Below are positions 14,833 to 22,250 of a stretch of DNA of 40,880 nt, piece after piece. Below the pieces are notes generated by a model that was not told the DNA's origin, made no database searches, and saw nothing but the letters and a program-made list of their open reading frames with translations. Origin of the DNA: an uncultured bacterium. GTDB taxonomy: Bacteria; Bacillota; Clostridia; Lachnospirales; Lachnospiraceae. The stretch covers positions 1 to 40,880 of the forward strand of contig CAMTMP010000034.1 of NCBI GenBank assembly GCA_947073545.1, in the 5' to 3' direction. The translations under genes were made by a program, and so were the position numbers. Numbering within the stretch: the stretch's first letter is position 1; every line of letters starts with the position of its first letter.

Positions 14833-15298
14833 TGGCTCTCATTTTCTTTTATCAGAACAGACAAACTGTGAGTTGAACTTGTGGTTTTATACTGTGGCTT
14901 ACAGAATACAGGTTATATAAGGCGTCCGTTTTCTGGTTCCCTGCCTTGTCCTTTCTCCTGTGACTGACTCCGTATAGCAGGACCCCGGATATGCTCCGTG
15001 TGACTATAACATTTTCCATCCCTGAGTCAAGCACCAGAAAATTTTTATAAGCATAAAACTTTTTTATAAAGAGACATAAAAAACTTTTATATAAAATTTT
15101 TTCTTTTCCTTCGGAATGCATGACACAGGGCTGGAAAACGTTAAAAGCAGTCACGAGCATACCCGAAGTCCCGATATACGAAGCCAGTCCCGGAAGAAAG
15201 GAGCGGGGCAGAGTACCAGAAAACTACATACGGAGCTCCCCTCAGAGCCTTCTGCCAAAGCCAGTTTTTTAAGGCTGTGAAAGCCGGAAAGGAAACAA
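14833..15298. other. Non-coding E2 region upstream of two small plus-strand genes
   Basis: No convincing ORF is seen. It contains an AT-rich stretch with imperfect direct repeats (AAAACTTTTTTATAAA at about 15055 and AAAAAACTTTTATATAAAA at about 15081). GC-richer sequence leads into the small gene at 15299. It may hold its promoter and regulatory sites. Confidence 0.4.
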
Positions 15299-15475
15299 AT
15301 GAAAATGGTAAATATTGAACTTTTTGGAAACATTGAAAAGGCAGAATTTGTAGAAAGCAAAGAACTGCTTAAACGCGCACATGAAATCCGCTATATTGCA
15401 ACCGATTTCGAGTATTCCGGATATGACATTTACGAGAAAATTTCTACAGGTTATCTTTACGCAACGAAACTTTAA
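15299..15475 (+). CDS. Small E2 protein, 58 aa
   Basis: The ATG frame is preceded by GGAAAGGAAACAA. The product is MKMVNIELFGNIEKAEFVES... ending GYLYATKL, a compact acidic/aromatic sequence with no membrane segment. It lies on the strand opposite the phage structural genes, followed 45 nt later by a second small gene. The arrangement suggests early or regulatory genes, but no family is recognised. Confidence 0.55.
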   Translation: MKMVNIELFGNIEKAEFVESKELLKRAHEIRYIATDFEYSGYDIYEKISTGYLYATKL

Positions 15476-15519
15476 GAACAGGCTGACCTATCGGCAGGAC
15501 GGGGAGAAAGGAAACGGGA

Positions 15520-15699
15520 ATGGAAGAAAAATATTTAGACATGATCGCGAATGAGCTTTTAAAAAATCCGGCTTTTGAAAACAAAACTTACTTTAATACC
15601 ACAATATACCACCGTCTGGCAATAGAATACCCGGATATGGCTATAAGAGACTGCGAAAAGATCATACAAAAGATAGAGGATAAAATAATCGGCGTATAA
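15520..15699 (+). CDS. Small E2 protein, 59 aa
   Basis: The ATG is preceded by GGGGAGAAAGGAAACGG. The product, MEEKYLDMIANELLKNPAFE... ending IIQKIEDKIIGV, is predicted helical and acidic. It follows the gene at 15299 on the same strand and ends just before a terminator. The family is not recognised. Confidence 0.55.
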   Translation: MEEKYLDMIANELLKNPAFENKTYFNTTIYHRLAIEYPDMAIRDCEKIIQKIEDKIIGV

Positions 15700-15704
15700 A
15701 CGAA

Positions 15705-15735
15705 ACAGGCGGAGAGTAACCCGCCTGCTTTGTAT
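15705..15735 (+). terminator. Terminator after the two small plus-strand genes
   Basis: CAGGCGG and CCGCCTG pair around GAGAGTAA, followed by CTTTGTATT. Confidence 0.65.
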
Positions 15736-15782
15736 TACAACACACCTGCAGTTATTTTGTATTACAATATCATAAGATACAT

Positions 15783-15965
15783 CTACCTATCAATTTCCGT
15801 ATGGCCTGTCAGTTTAGCATGATTAATCACAAGTTTTGCAAATTTATCGGAGAAACTGTCACCGTCAAACTGCATGATATAACTGTAAACCTCTTCGGTT
15901 ATACGGACTGATTTTTGTACTTCCTTCGCTGGGATATACAATCCAAATCTACGACATCTCCGCAT
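15783..15965 (-). CDS. Ribbon-helix-helix-like small regulator (E2)
   Basis: The ATG at 15965 has a strong Shine-Dalgarno (AAGGAGGATTAGT). The 60-residue product (RFGLYIPAKEVQKSVRITEE, then VYSYIMQFDGDSFSDKFAKL) has the short beta strand and two helices of Arc/MetJ-type RHH proteins. The FSDKFAKLV pattern is common in such regulators. It follows the ParB-like gene immediately. Such a pair could act in copy control or partition. That role is inference. Confidence 0.6.
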   Translation of the reverse strand: MRRCRRFGLYIPAKEVQKSVRITEEVYSYIMQFDGDSFSDKFAKLVINHAKLTGHTEIDR

Positions 15966-15966
15966 A

Positions 15967-16761
15967 CTAATCCTCCTTATCCTTCGCTTGCCATAGGCGG
16001 AAGAAATAATCATTCCCACTTTTATAAATAAGATCACAGACTATATTCCCGCCTAAAAATTTCCCGTTCTTATCAAAAACATGAAAAACTGCATTATCAT
16101 TTATTGCATCGCAGTTACGGACAACATTCTGCCGGACAATACCTTGTGTAGATTCATATTTTTTTATATCGAACGGCTTTTTCTCTTCCAGTTGCGTTGA
16201 CGCAACTGAACCATCCGCAGACTCTTTTACCAGTTTATCGAAAAGCGCAAAAGTTTCATCAAGTGACTTTGATGAATCCCGCAGATTTTTCTTATATTCC
16301 CGAATCTGCTTGACTGTCATATTAGGATGGATACTTTCCCGTTCCTTTTCCGATAAGGACAGCATCTCACAAAGCTGGGTATAGGAATAATCCTTCCAAC
16401 GCTCCGACAAGTCCATCGCACAGCCGATACTTTTTACCCCAGCAGTAACTTTTACATCATGGGATGCATTAAACTGCCTGTACACATTGATACATCTAGA
16501 GACGGCGCCTTTATCCATAGCAAGATTTACATCACAAAATTCTTCTAACGTCAAATAGCCAAAATCTTTGTAGTACTCACACATCTTAAACTCTAAAAGG
16601 TGGAAACCAAGACGTATGTAGTACTCCCTGATATTTGTCAGATCAGTATACAGATATTTCAGAGAACCAAAAGCCTCCTCACGAGGATGCTTTTTAGAAA
16701 TGTGTTTACCATACACGACTTCAAGATCAGAATCCTTTGTCGTTAAATCCGTAGTCTTCAT
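15967..16761 (-). CDS. ParB-like / replication-accessory protein (E2)
   Basis: The 264-residue product has a helical core (YKDFGYLTLEEFCDVNLAMD, then KGAVSRCINVYRQF, RWKDYSYTQLCEMLSL and IHPNMTVKQIREYKKNL). Its order of motifs matches the E1 protein at 4018-4911. The C-terminal part is unrelated to that of E1. GGAGAAGG precedes the ATG. The gene lies directly after rep and before the RHH gene, consistent with a replication or partition module. No catalytic motif is seen. Confidence 0.6.
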   Translation of the reverse strand: MKTTDLTTKDSDLEVVYGKHISKKHPREEAFGSLKYLYTDLTNIREYYIRLGFHLLEFKMCEYYKDFGYLTLEEFCDVNLAMDKGAVSRCINVYRQFNASHDVKVTAGVKSIGCAMDLSERWKDYSYTQLCEMLSLSEKERESIHPNMTVKQIREYKKNLRDSSKSLDETFALFDKLVKESADGSVASTQLEEKKPFDIKKYESTQGIVRQNVVRNCDAINDNAVFHVFDKNGKFLGGNIVCDLIYKSGNDYFFRLWQAKDKED

Positions 16762-16772
16762 TTTACCTTCTC

Positions 16773-17795
16773 CTACAAGTCCATTTTTTCCTGTTCATAT
16801 TTTTCTTTAAATTCTTTATCAAACGGGGAAGAAGGGCAGGGCCTTAAACGCATCAGATATTCTTCCGGGCTTTTGTAGTCCTTTATTCCTTTTTCGCCGA
16901 ATATCTTTACTGCGGAGATCCGGCGCAGGAATGCGTTCCATGTCTCCCTGCTTTCCTGCTGCGCTGTCTTATACTGATCCGCCAGATCCACGTTAGACAG
17001 GATGTACACTTTTGTGTAACAGGCCGTTTTGTTATTGTAACGGCACGGCAGATCCAGCGGATAGCCGTCTAACAGAACGAGCATTTCCGATATGGTGAAA
17101 TTGCCGTGGAACTCCTCAAAGACGACCACGTCCTGCCCTCTATAGCCATCAAACGGGTTCTTATAATCAGTGACACGGTAGACGTTTGCATATCCAAAGT
17201 GTTCCATGACCGTTCTGGTCTTGTTTGTGCCCGTGGTGCCGGACCAGTATTCCACTTCCAGTTCCCGGAATTTCTCCCGGAACTCTTTTTCTTTTATGAT
17301 CTGCCTACATCTGTCTATCTTTTCCAGATGCTGCATATATGACGGGTCAGCTTCCAGAATGTCGTATGTGTCCATTCCTGCCTTGACCATATCATACAAT
17401 TCTACAAGATCGTTCCTCTGTCCCGGTCGTTCTGCCGGACAATCGCCGCTCTCCTCGAAGGTGTCCTTTAAATTAGTCTCTTCCTTGATGCTCCCCTTAT
17501 ATTTTCCCTCTTTTCTAATGTAGTCCCGGTTCTCCTGCGCAAGCCCCCGGCAGTAATCGATATGTGCCTTGGGGAATTTTTTCTTGACCGTAGAGAATAG
17601 TATACCGTTACTGCCCATGATAAAAAGGTGGGTGTGGTAGACGCTGTTCTTTCCGCCGACCTCGTCACACATGCACCAGTAGACCACGGCTTTCCATTTT
17701 TCAAGGGTTTCCCTGATATATCCGTGGTCATAACCGTGTTCCTTCGGGTTATTAATTGTCAGAAGCCACTTCCGGGAGCGTGTCTTATTCTCCAT
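16773..17795 (-). CDS. rep: CRESS-type rolling-circle replication initiator (HUH nickase plus SF3 helicase)
   Basis: The start at ATG 17795 gives 340 residues; the upstream extension lacks a start signal. The N-terminal HUH domain has motif I WLLTINNP (10-17), motif II YHTHLFI with H54 and H56, and motif III DYIRK with nicking Tyr92. The C-terminal SF3 helicase has Walker A GTTGTNKT (186-193), Walker B DVVVFEEF (222-229) and motif C VYILSN (263-268). The linking pattern F-D-G-Y-R-G-Q and LLDGYPLDLPCRY is characteristic of circovirus, geminivirus and bacterial plasmid CRESS Reps. The protein should nick the nonanucleotide in the hairpin at 17945-17979 and unwind the displaced strand. Typical inovirus initiators lack the SF3 helicase. 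Confidence 0.9.
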   Translation of the reverse strand: MENKTRSRKWLLTINNPKEHGYDHGYIRETLEKWKAVVYWCMCDEVGGKNSVYHTHLFIMGSNGILFSTVKKKFPKAHIDYCRGLAQENRDYIRKEGKYKGSIKEETNLKDTFEESGDCPAERPGQRNDLVELYDMVKAGMDTYDILEADPSYMQHLEKIDRCRQIIKEKEFREKFRELEVEYWSGTTGTNKTRTVMEHFGYANVYRVTDYKNPFDGYRGQDVVVFEEFHGNFTISEMLVLLDGYPLDLPCRYNNKTACYTKVYILSNVDLADQYKTAQQESRETWNAFLRRISAVKIFGEKGIKDYKSPEEYLMRLRPCPSSPFDKEFKEKYEQEKMDL

Positions 17796-17944
17796 AAAGC
17801 CCCCTTTTTTTTGTCTGTTACAAAGTCCCATTTATTGGACTTCATACACAGAAGTTAAAAATACACAGCAAAATACACAAGAAAATACACAACCATAAAT
17901 CCAGTATTTATCAGCATTTCAGCCCAAAATACACAGTACACGGA

Positions 17945-17979
17945 GGTTCCCTAAGGGTAATACTAGGCCTTAGGGAACC
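17945..17979 (-). promoter_or_regulatory. Rolling-circle origin hairpin with TAGTATTAC loop
   Basis: A perfect 12-bp stem (GGTTCCCTAAGG 17945-17956, CCTTAGGGAACC 17968-17979) carries an 11-nt loop. On the minus strand this loop contains TAGTATTAC (17957-17965), the circovirus-type nonanucleotide. The expected nick is between bases 7 and 8 of the motif (17959/17958). It lies 150 bp upstream of rep on the same strand. Confidence 0.9.
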
Positions 17980-18024
17980 CGCGCCGCCCCTGTTCCGCGC
18001 ACCCTTGACATTAGGAACCCGCGC
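17974..18024. repeat. Iteron-like direct repeat at the origin
   Basis: GGAACCCGCGC occurs at 17974-17984 and 18014-18024, 40 bp apart. The first copy overlaps the origin stem. Such repeats are the usual Rep-binding sites beside CRESS origins. Confidence 0.65.
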
Positions 18025-18102
18025 ACTATCCGGCAGCCAAGGGCGGGGAAGAGCGCCCGCCCGTTGCCAGCAGGCTAGCACGTGCGCCCCTAATGTAAAG
18101 GG
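18002..18102. other. Nested 101-nt hairpin in the E2 intergenic region
   Basis: Outer arms 18002-18015 and 18089-18102 are 14 bp with one mismatch. GCGCAC/GTGCGC lies next inside. The inner GGGCGGG (18041-18047) pairs with CCCGCCC (18056-18062). It resembles the packaging or second-strand-origin hairpins of filamentous phage intergenic regions. Confidence 0.7.
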
Positions 18103-18123
18103 TTTCACAAGTGCGCTCCCCGC

Positions 18124-18180
18124 CATTCCGCCCGTGCATAGGTCCTGCGCTGGGCGCAGGACATTAGCCCGAGCGGAATG
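18124..18180. other. GC-rich hairpin overlapping the 3' end of zot
   Basis: Outer CATTCCGC (18124-18131) pairs with GCGGAATG (18173-18180). Inner GTCCTGCGC (18142-18150) pairs with GCGCAGGAC (18154-18162), with a 3-nt loop. It is a packaging-signal candidate. Confidence 0.65.
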
Positions 18181-18886
18181 TCTGGTAGCTGTTGTAAAAG
18201 TTAAAAAATTTGCGTCCGGTGAAATACTCCGAGCACATGAACGCCTCTTTTCCACGTATGGCATAGTTGCTCATGATCCAGATGAACAGATGCCCGCCAC
18301 GCAGGAGCGCAAGGAGCTTTCCCGCCGTCTTATAATTCTTTACGTTGCGGTGCTCCACCTTGATCTCCATGACCTGCCGTATCTGCTTATCTATAACGGT
18401 ATCGTCTTGGCTGACGAGGTAGACGTCATAGCCATACTTCCTGTGCTCGCGAAAAAACGCGATCCACTCCAGCCTGTCCTTCTTCGACCACATGCGGCTG
18501 TTGAAAAGCAGCTGGCATTCATCCAACACCAGCAGGGTTTGATGTTCCTTGATATTTCCGTCCCTGTCACGTTCATGGAACTGCAGCGCAAAGCGGAACA
18601 GCCCGTCTATGTAGGTGTAATGGTTATCCGGGATGACACCCTTCATCCGCTCCCCGGTCTTCGGGTTTACCGTAGTCCTGTTCGTATAGGCATTTTCCAT
18701 CCATTCCCGGTTGTTCACATAGATAAACTTTCCCAGCCGCTCCGGATGCTTTGCCTTCGCGAAATAGCTTTCGTTGATCTCAAAGTTAGCGATCACGTTT
18801 TTCCCGCTCCAGATCGCTTCATGAATTTCAGATGCCATGTGCAGGGACTTCCCGGAACCGGGCCTGCCTGTGTACATATAAATCAT
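18164..18886 (-). CDS. zot: Zot / pI-like morphogenesis ATPase
   Basis: The 240-residue product starts with MIYMYTGRPGSGKS (Walker A, residues 7-14) and has Walker B TLLVLDECQ (117-125), then WIAFFREHRKYGYDVYLVSQ. This is the diagnostic Zot/pI fold that drives extrusion of filamentous virions across the membrane. A weak hydrophobic stretch (residues ~200-208) is the only possible membrane contact. The protein is shorter than classical pI, lacking the periplasmic tail, as expected without an outer membrane. AAAGGAGG precedes the ATG. An attenuator-like hairpin lies upstream. Confidence 0.9.
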   Translation of the reverse strand: MIYMYTGRPGSGKSLHMASEIHEAIWSGKNVIANFEINESYFAKAKHPERLGKFIYVNNREWMENAYTNRTTVNPKTGERMKGVIPDNHYTYIDGLFRFALQFHERDRDGNIKEHQTLLVLDECQLLFNSRMWSKKDRLEWIAFFREHRKYGYDVYLVSQDDTVIDKQIRQVMEIKVEHRNVKNYKTAGKLLALLRGGHLFIWIMSNYAIRGKEAFMCSEYFTGRKFFNFYNSYQTFRSG

Positions 18887-18916
18887 ACAGTTTTTCCTCC
18901 TTTATTAATCCTGCAC

Positions 18917-18961
18917 AAAAAAACAGGTGACGGCGGCGCCGATCCGGGCCGTGTGCAGTCT
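18917..18961 (-). terminator. Terminator/attenuator between the two-helix gene and zot
   Basis: On the minus strand ACGGC (18948-18952) pairs with GCCGT (18930-18934), within an outer ACAG/CTGT pair, followed by a run of seven T. It may reduce zot transcription. Confidence 0.6.
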
Positions 18962-18985
18962 GTCTTTTTGTGAAATATGCATATA

Positions 18986-19234
18986 TCAGCCAAGCAGCTT
19001 GTTTATGATAAGATCGAATACAATCTTCTTTATGAGCATAAAGAGGTAGTAGGCGGCGATCGCAACAGCCCAGACCTCCGTTATCTTGAAACAGATGTCG
19101 AAAGGGATGAACCAGTTAATCCAGCCCAGCATGTCGGACAGCGGCCCAATTTTATCCGCAAAAAAGGCCTGGAAGGGGCTGTCCGGAAGCAGGTCATATA
19201 TCTTTTCAAAAAACGCCTTTATGATGTTTAACAT
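18986..19234 (-). CDS. Two-helix membrane protein, pVI-like minor coat candidate (E2)
   Basis: The 82-residue product has two hydrophobic regions (SDMLGWINWFIPFDI and VWAVAIAAYYLFMLIKKIVF). It starts two bases after the stop of the adsorption-protein gene, with GGAGGGG as ribosome binding site. In filamentous phages the gene order pIII-pVI-pI is conserved, which matches this placement before zot. The pVI assignment rests on topology and order. Confidence 0.7.
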   Translation of the reverse strand: MLNIIKAFFEKIYDLLPDSPFQAFFADKIGPLSDMLGWINWFIPFDICFKITEVWAVAIAAYYLFMLIKKIVFDLIINKLLG

Positions 19235-19236
19235 GC

Positions 19237-20916
19237 CTACCCCTCCTTTCCCACGGACGTGATGCCCGCAGTCATCTTCAAAAGCCCCACCGCATAAGTC
19301 ATGGACAGGAGCAGGCGGGACAGGTCAGAGAGCCACTGTAACTGTGAAAAGTCCAGCTTCATGGTATAGTCAATGGTGATGTCAAGCATGGACAGTTCCA
19401 CGTTGAAGGGTATTTCAAAATACGGCATCTGCGGTTCCGCTGACAGAAGGGAGACGAAAAGCAGGATATCCCACGGGACGGAAAAGGGAAACTTCTGCGC
19501 CATCATGTCCACGGAGTCCCCGACGGTAGCGGCGATGGAGGCGACCGCAGATCCGGCGCCTTCCTTTGCATCCTTTAAGATGCCGAGGAGAAGATCCGCC
19601 CAGTCAGCGACGGCATCCGCCGCATCAATAACCGTTCCGGCCACTGTCCAGTGTTTGATTTTTTTCAGCAGTACAATAATTTCATCGAGACTTTCCTGCA
19701 TCTTTGCCAGCGCAGTCTGTTCCGCATCCTCCACGGCGGCGTTCATTTTTTCAAAGATCTGGGTGACCTTTGCGAGTATTTTCGACAAAAGGCTGTTTGT
19801 GCCGCTTAAGTCAATGTCCACGTTTACGTCGCCGCCGCCTGTATTGCCGCCGCCCGATCCGCCACCGCCGCCCTGATTGTTTTTTAGTTCCTCGATGATC
19901 TGGCGGAGCAGTTCTTCTATTTCGCTCTCAGATGTATCGTTTGTGATCTGGTCGAGGAGTTTGTCTATGACATCCTGCATGTCGTCGATCGTTTTTTGTA
20001 AATCATCAATGCTCACCTGCAGGTCTTCCGGCACGTAGTTGTAATATTCGCTTGTGTAGTAGATTTTGCGCTGTCCGACACTGTAATTTATGAAATCGGC
20101 TACTGTATTGAATACCCTTATGCGGCCGCCGTCAGGGGTAACGAGCCAACCTGAATTAATAAAGTCAGTATTTCCCGCTACGAACTTATAGATATAAAAG
20201 AACCAATTTTCCTTTTTTTCGACTTCTAAATATGAATCATTGTTTTCGTCCTTTTTAATATCATAGCGATTTGCAGGAATTTGATAAAATTTCCAGTTGG
20301 AATCATAAACTTTACATCCGTGATAAGTGTTAGAAGATATATAACTTACAAAACCACCGCCATCTTTAATGACAGGGGTAATATCTGCTATACCGCCGTT
20401 ATAGGGTCCGGCATTAAAAACGATATATTTATATGAATCCGAATCAAAGTAGGATTTAAAATAATCATAAGCCGCTTTATCATAAAAAGATGATGCGGGA
20501 ATCTCAGACATCTTATAGGTTTTTTCTAAATGAAACGGCTGGTTCTCGGCGGCGTAGTTATTAAACGTGTTATATACATAAGTAACAGTTTCTTCAGGAA
20601 AAGTAACAGTTTTTTCTGTAGCGTCATATTTACCTTTACTGATATATTCTTTCATAGTTTGGTCATTTGCCATTGCTTTTGACAAATCGTGGTCTTTTAA
20701 AATAGCACCAATATTAGCTAAAATATATTCAATGTAATACATGACCACACCATCATCTTTTACATTAATAGTACCACTATCTGTTATAAAATCAGGATTA
20801 TGATTCGTGCCGCCACCACCACCATGGTCAGAAGCATAGACAAAGAGGGGACACGATACAAAAAGAAGAATAGCAGACATAGAAAAAATAATAATATTTT
20901 TAAAGTATTGTTTCAT
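19237..20916 (-). CDS. pIII-like adsorption/minor capsid protein (E2)
   Basis: The 559-residue product has a cleavable signal peptide (residues 1-29, cut near VYA-SD) and a Gly run (32-36). An extracellular domain (37-295) rich in Tyr and Asp follows, then a coiled coil (296-347, SIDDLQKTIDDMQDVIDKLL). A Gly-rich linker (348-363) leads to a membrane-proximal domain with KFPFSVPWDILLF (475-487) and a hydrophobic C-terminus (LLLSMTYAVGLLKM). Signal, receptor head, Gly linker and C-terminal anchor are the pIII design. The KFPFSVPWD motif recurs in Gram-positive inovirus-like elements. It is AT-rich in its receptor domain relative to the linker, suggesting an exchanged head. Confidence 0.8.
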   Translation of the reverse strand: MKQYFKNIIIFSMSAILLFVSCPLFVYASDHGGGGGTNHNPDFITDSGTINVKDDGVVMYYIEYILANIGAILKDHDLSKAMANDQTMKEYISKGKYDATEKTVTFPEETVTYVYNTFNNYAAENQPFHLEKTYKMSEIPASSFYDKAAYDYFKSYFDSDSYKYIVFNAGPYNGGIADITPVIKDGGGFVSYISSNTYHGCKVYDSNWKFYQIPANRYDIKKDENNDSYLEVEKKENWFFYIYKFVAGNTDFINSGWLVTPDGGRIRVFNTVADFINYSVGQRKIYYTSEYYNYVPEDLQVSIDDLQKTIDDMQDVIDKLLDQITNDTSESEIEELLRQIIEELKNNQGGGGGSGGGNTGGGDVNVDIDLSGTNSLLSKILAKVTQIFEKMNAAVEDAEQTALAKMQESLDEIIVLLKKIKHWTVAGTVIDAADAVADWADLLLGILKDAKEGAGSAVASIAATVGDSVDMMAQKFPFSVPWDILLFVSLLSAEPQMPYFEIPFNVELSMLDITIDYTMKLDFSQLQWLSDLSRLLLSMTYAVGLLKMTAGITSVGKEG

Positions 20917-20930
20917 ATATATTCCCCCAT

Positions 20931-20958
20931 AAAAAAAGAGACGGAGCGAACCGTCTCT
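20931..20958 (-). terminator. Rho-independent terminator upstream of the adsorption gene
   Basis: AGAGACGG/CCGTCTCT stem (20937-20944, 20951-20958) followed on the minus strand by seven T. It separates the coat operon from the adsorption-zot operon. Confidence 0.85.
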
Positions 20959-20972
20959 AAATAATAAACATT

Positions 20973-21119
20973 TTAATCTTGATATTGATTTCCTTTATTA
21001 TTGTTTTTTATATGTCTCACAATTATAACAGTAACCGCTATTATTGCTATTATTGGAATCAAAAAAACAAGAAGGATAATTATAAAAGAAATCATATGTA
21101 GAGTATGCCAACCTAACAT
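20973..21119 (-). CDS. 48-aa membrane peptide (E2)
   Basis: The ATG at 21119 is preceded by GAGGGGGTGG. The product, MLGWHTLHMISFIIILLVFL..., has one very hydrophobic helix and a basic/Asn-rich tail ending NQYQD. It is the last gene of the coat operon, ending 15 nt before the terminator stem at 20958. Size and topology are those of a pVII/pIX minor coat. No family match was recognised. Confidence 0.6.
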   Translation of the reverse strand: MLGWHTLHMISFIIILLVFLIPIIAIIAVTVIIVRHIKNNNKGNQYQD

Positions 21120-21176
21120 TTTTCCACCCCCTCTATAAGGGCGATTATATCATGTCTTCGACGGTTTTGCAAATAT

Positions 21177-21431
21177 TCAGTTTTCTTTGTCCTCCGAAGA
21201 GGATGGACAAAGGTCAGTATCATACAGGGCACAGTCTTCACAGCCCTTCCGCATAAAACAGTCTTCACACCGACGGATCGCATCCATGCCATACTCCGCA
21301 TATGTATCCGCATTGGCGATCGGGCAGGAGCCGTCTACGCAGGCAACCCCTACATAGTCCCCGCATATCTTATTTTTGCCTTTCCCCTGAATTACCTCTG
21401 CCTTTGTTCCTCCTGATCTGGTCGTATGCAT
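21177..21431 (-). CDS. Cys-rich small protein (E2), 84 aa
   Basis: Nine cysteines occur, mostly in the C-terminal half (CVDGSC, RCEDCFMRKGCEDCALYDTDLC), suggesting one or two zinc-binding knuckles. It overlaps the neighbouring Cys-rich gene by 62 nt in another frame, so the true start may be later. No nuclease or known DNA-binding motif is seen. It is probably a regulatory or structural zinc protein of the phage. Confidence 0.5.
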   Translation of the reverse strand: MHTTRSGGTKAEVIQGKGKNKICGDYVGVACVDGSCPIANADTYAEYGMDAIRRCEDCFMRKGCEDCALYDTDLCPSSSEDKEN

Positions 21432-21603
21432 CCACTACGTTGTCCGCCAGCGAGTTTCCTTCCGCCTTACACAGCAGGCAGGCTGTTTCTCTCTCCTCCG
21501 GGTCATACAGCGGGCACATAGAGCATTTTTCATTGCTCCGGCACATTGCTTTTAAATACCCCAGACAGTCCATCAGCTGTACATTTTCTGTTATTTTTCC
21601 CAT
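21370..21603 (-). CDS. Cys-rich small protein (E2), 77 aa
   Basis: The product has seven cysteines, five of them in C-x6-C-x2-C (AMCRSNEKCSMCPLYD) and C-x2-C (CLLCKAEG) arrangements, suggesting a zinc site. Its CPLYD motif resembles CALYD in the next gene, so the pair may be diverged duplicates. It follows the 77-aa gene at 21607 by 3 nt. Confidence 0.55.
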   Translation of the reverse strand: MGKITENVQLMDCLGYLKAMCRSNEKCSMCPLYDPEERETACLLCKAEGNSLADNVVDAYDQIRRNKGRGNSGERQK

Positions 21604-21606
21604 AAA

Positions 21607-21840
21607 TTAGTGTCTCCCAAACTTTGCAAACAGGATGACTGCATTGTCTATCCATTCAAAGATTGTCTCAAAAGCTTCACATACTTCCTGCATCTCTTTG
21701 CACTGTGAAAAGCCGTCACGTAAGCTGTGCAGGATCGTCAGTGCCTGTGCCAGCCCCATTCTGTCTTTTTCCGGGATTACCTTTTCCGCCGGATTCTCCC
21801 GGCCGTGATACGCTTCTTCTGTTTCTTCCCATTTTCCCAT
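21607..21840 (-). CDS. Hypothetical E2 protein, 77 aa
   Basis: The ATG at 21840 follows AAAGAAAGGAAAACAAG. The product is acidic and helical (MGKWEETEEAYHGREN, then AQALTILHSLRDGFSQCKEM and FETIFEWIDNAVILFAKFG). No domain was recognised. It occupies the slot after the major coat gene, like 547-795 in E1. Confidence 0.55.
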   Translation of the reverse strand: MGKWEETEEAYHGRENPAEKVIPEKDRMGLAQALTILHSLRDGFSQCKEMQEVCEAFETIFEWIDNAVILFAKFGRH

Positions 21841-21934
21841 CTTGTTTTCCTTTCTTTTTAAAGTGAAAGCGGATCAGATCCCCAAAGAGGAATCCGGCAA
21901 CGAAATATATTGCGTACATCAGCGTTTCTTCCAT
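21716..21934 (-). CDS. Small membrane protein (E2), 72 aa, overlapping the next gene
   Basis: The ATG at 21934 has GGAAGAGGAAGAC upstream. A helix (LMYAIYFVAGFLFGDLI) precedes a basic tail (RFHFKKKGKQ) and then a low-complexity Gly/Arg stretch. Its last 125 nt overlap the gene at 21607-21840 in another frame, so the C-terminus may not be selected. The membrane portion looks genuine, as a possible minor coat. Confidence 0.5.
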   Translation of the reverse strand: MEETLMYAIYFVAGFLFGDLIRFHFKKKGKQDGKMGRNRRSVSRPGESGGKGNPGKRQNGAGTGTDDPAQLT

Positions 21935-22001
21935 GTCTTCCTCTTCCTTTAAAAAACCGGGGAGCTTGTACTCCCCGGCTCCGTGATATACCTTCCCGCT
22001 C

Positions 22002-22217
22002 CTATCTGGACAGGGCGGAGAAGAACTTCTTGACCATACCGATCGCCTTGGGTGCGCCCCAGATTGCAAGACCGATCGGGATTGCGATAAGGGCATATTT
22101 GCCAAAATCGCCGCTGATGTTCCCGAGGGCGGTTGTCAGTGCGTCGCTAAAGTCGAGTGATACGGCACCTGTGCCTGTTTCCGCAAGTGCTGCGACTGTT
22201 GCTAATGCATACGGCAT
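22002..22217 (-). CDS. Putative major coat protein of prophage E2
   Basis: The 71-residue product, MPYALATVAALAETGTGAVS..., has a small-residue N-terminus with acidic positions, one hydrophobic helix (YALIAIPIGLAIWGAP) and a basic C-terminus (KAIGMVKKFFSALSR). This is the pattern of pVIII proteins, whose basic end faces the DNA. It has a strong Shine-Dalgarno (AAAGGAGGAAAA). It is homologous to the E1 protein at 914-1126 (PIGL, KKFFSA/NFFRSI). Confidence 0.75.
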   Translation of the reverse strand: MPYALATVAALAETGTGAVSLDFSDALTTALGNISGDFGKYALIAIPIGLAIWGAPKAIGMVKKFFSALSR

Positions 22218-22250
22218 AATGTTTTCCTCCTTTCATAAGAATCACGCGTG

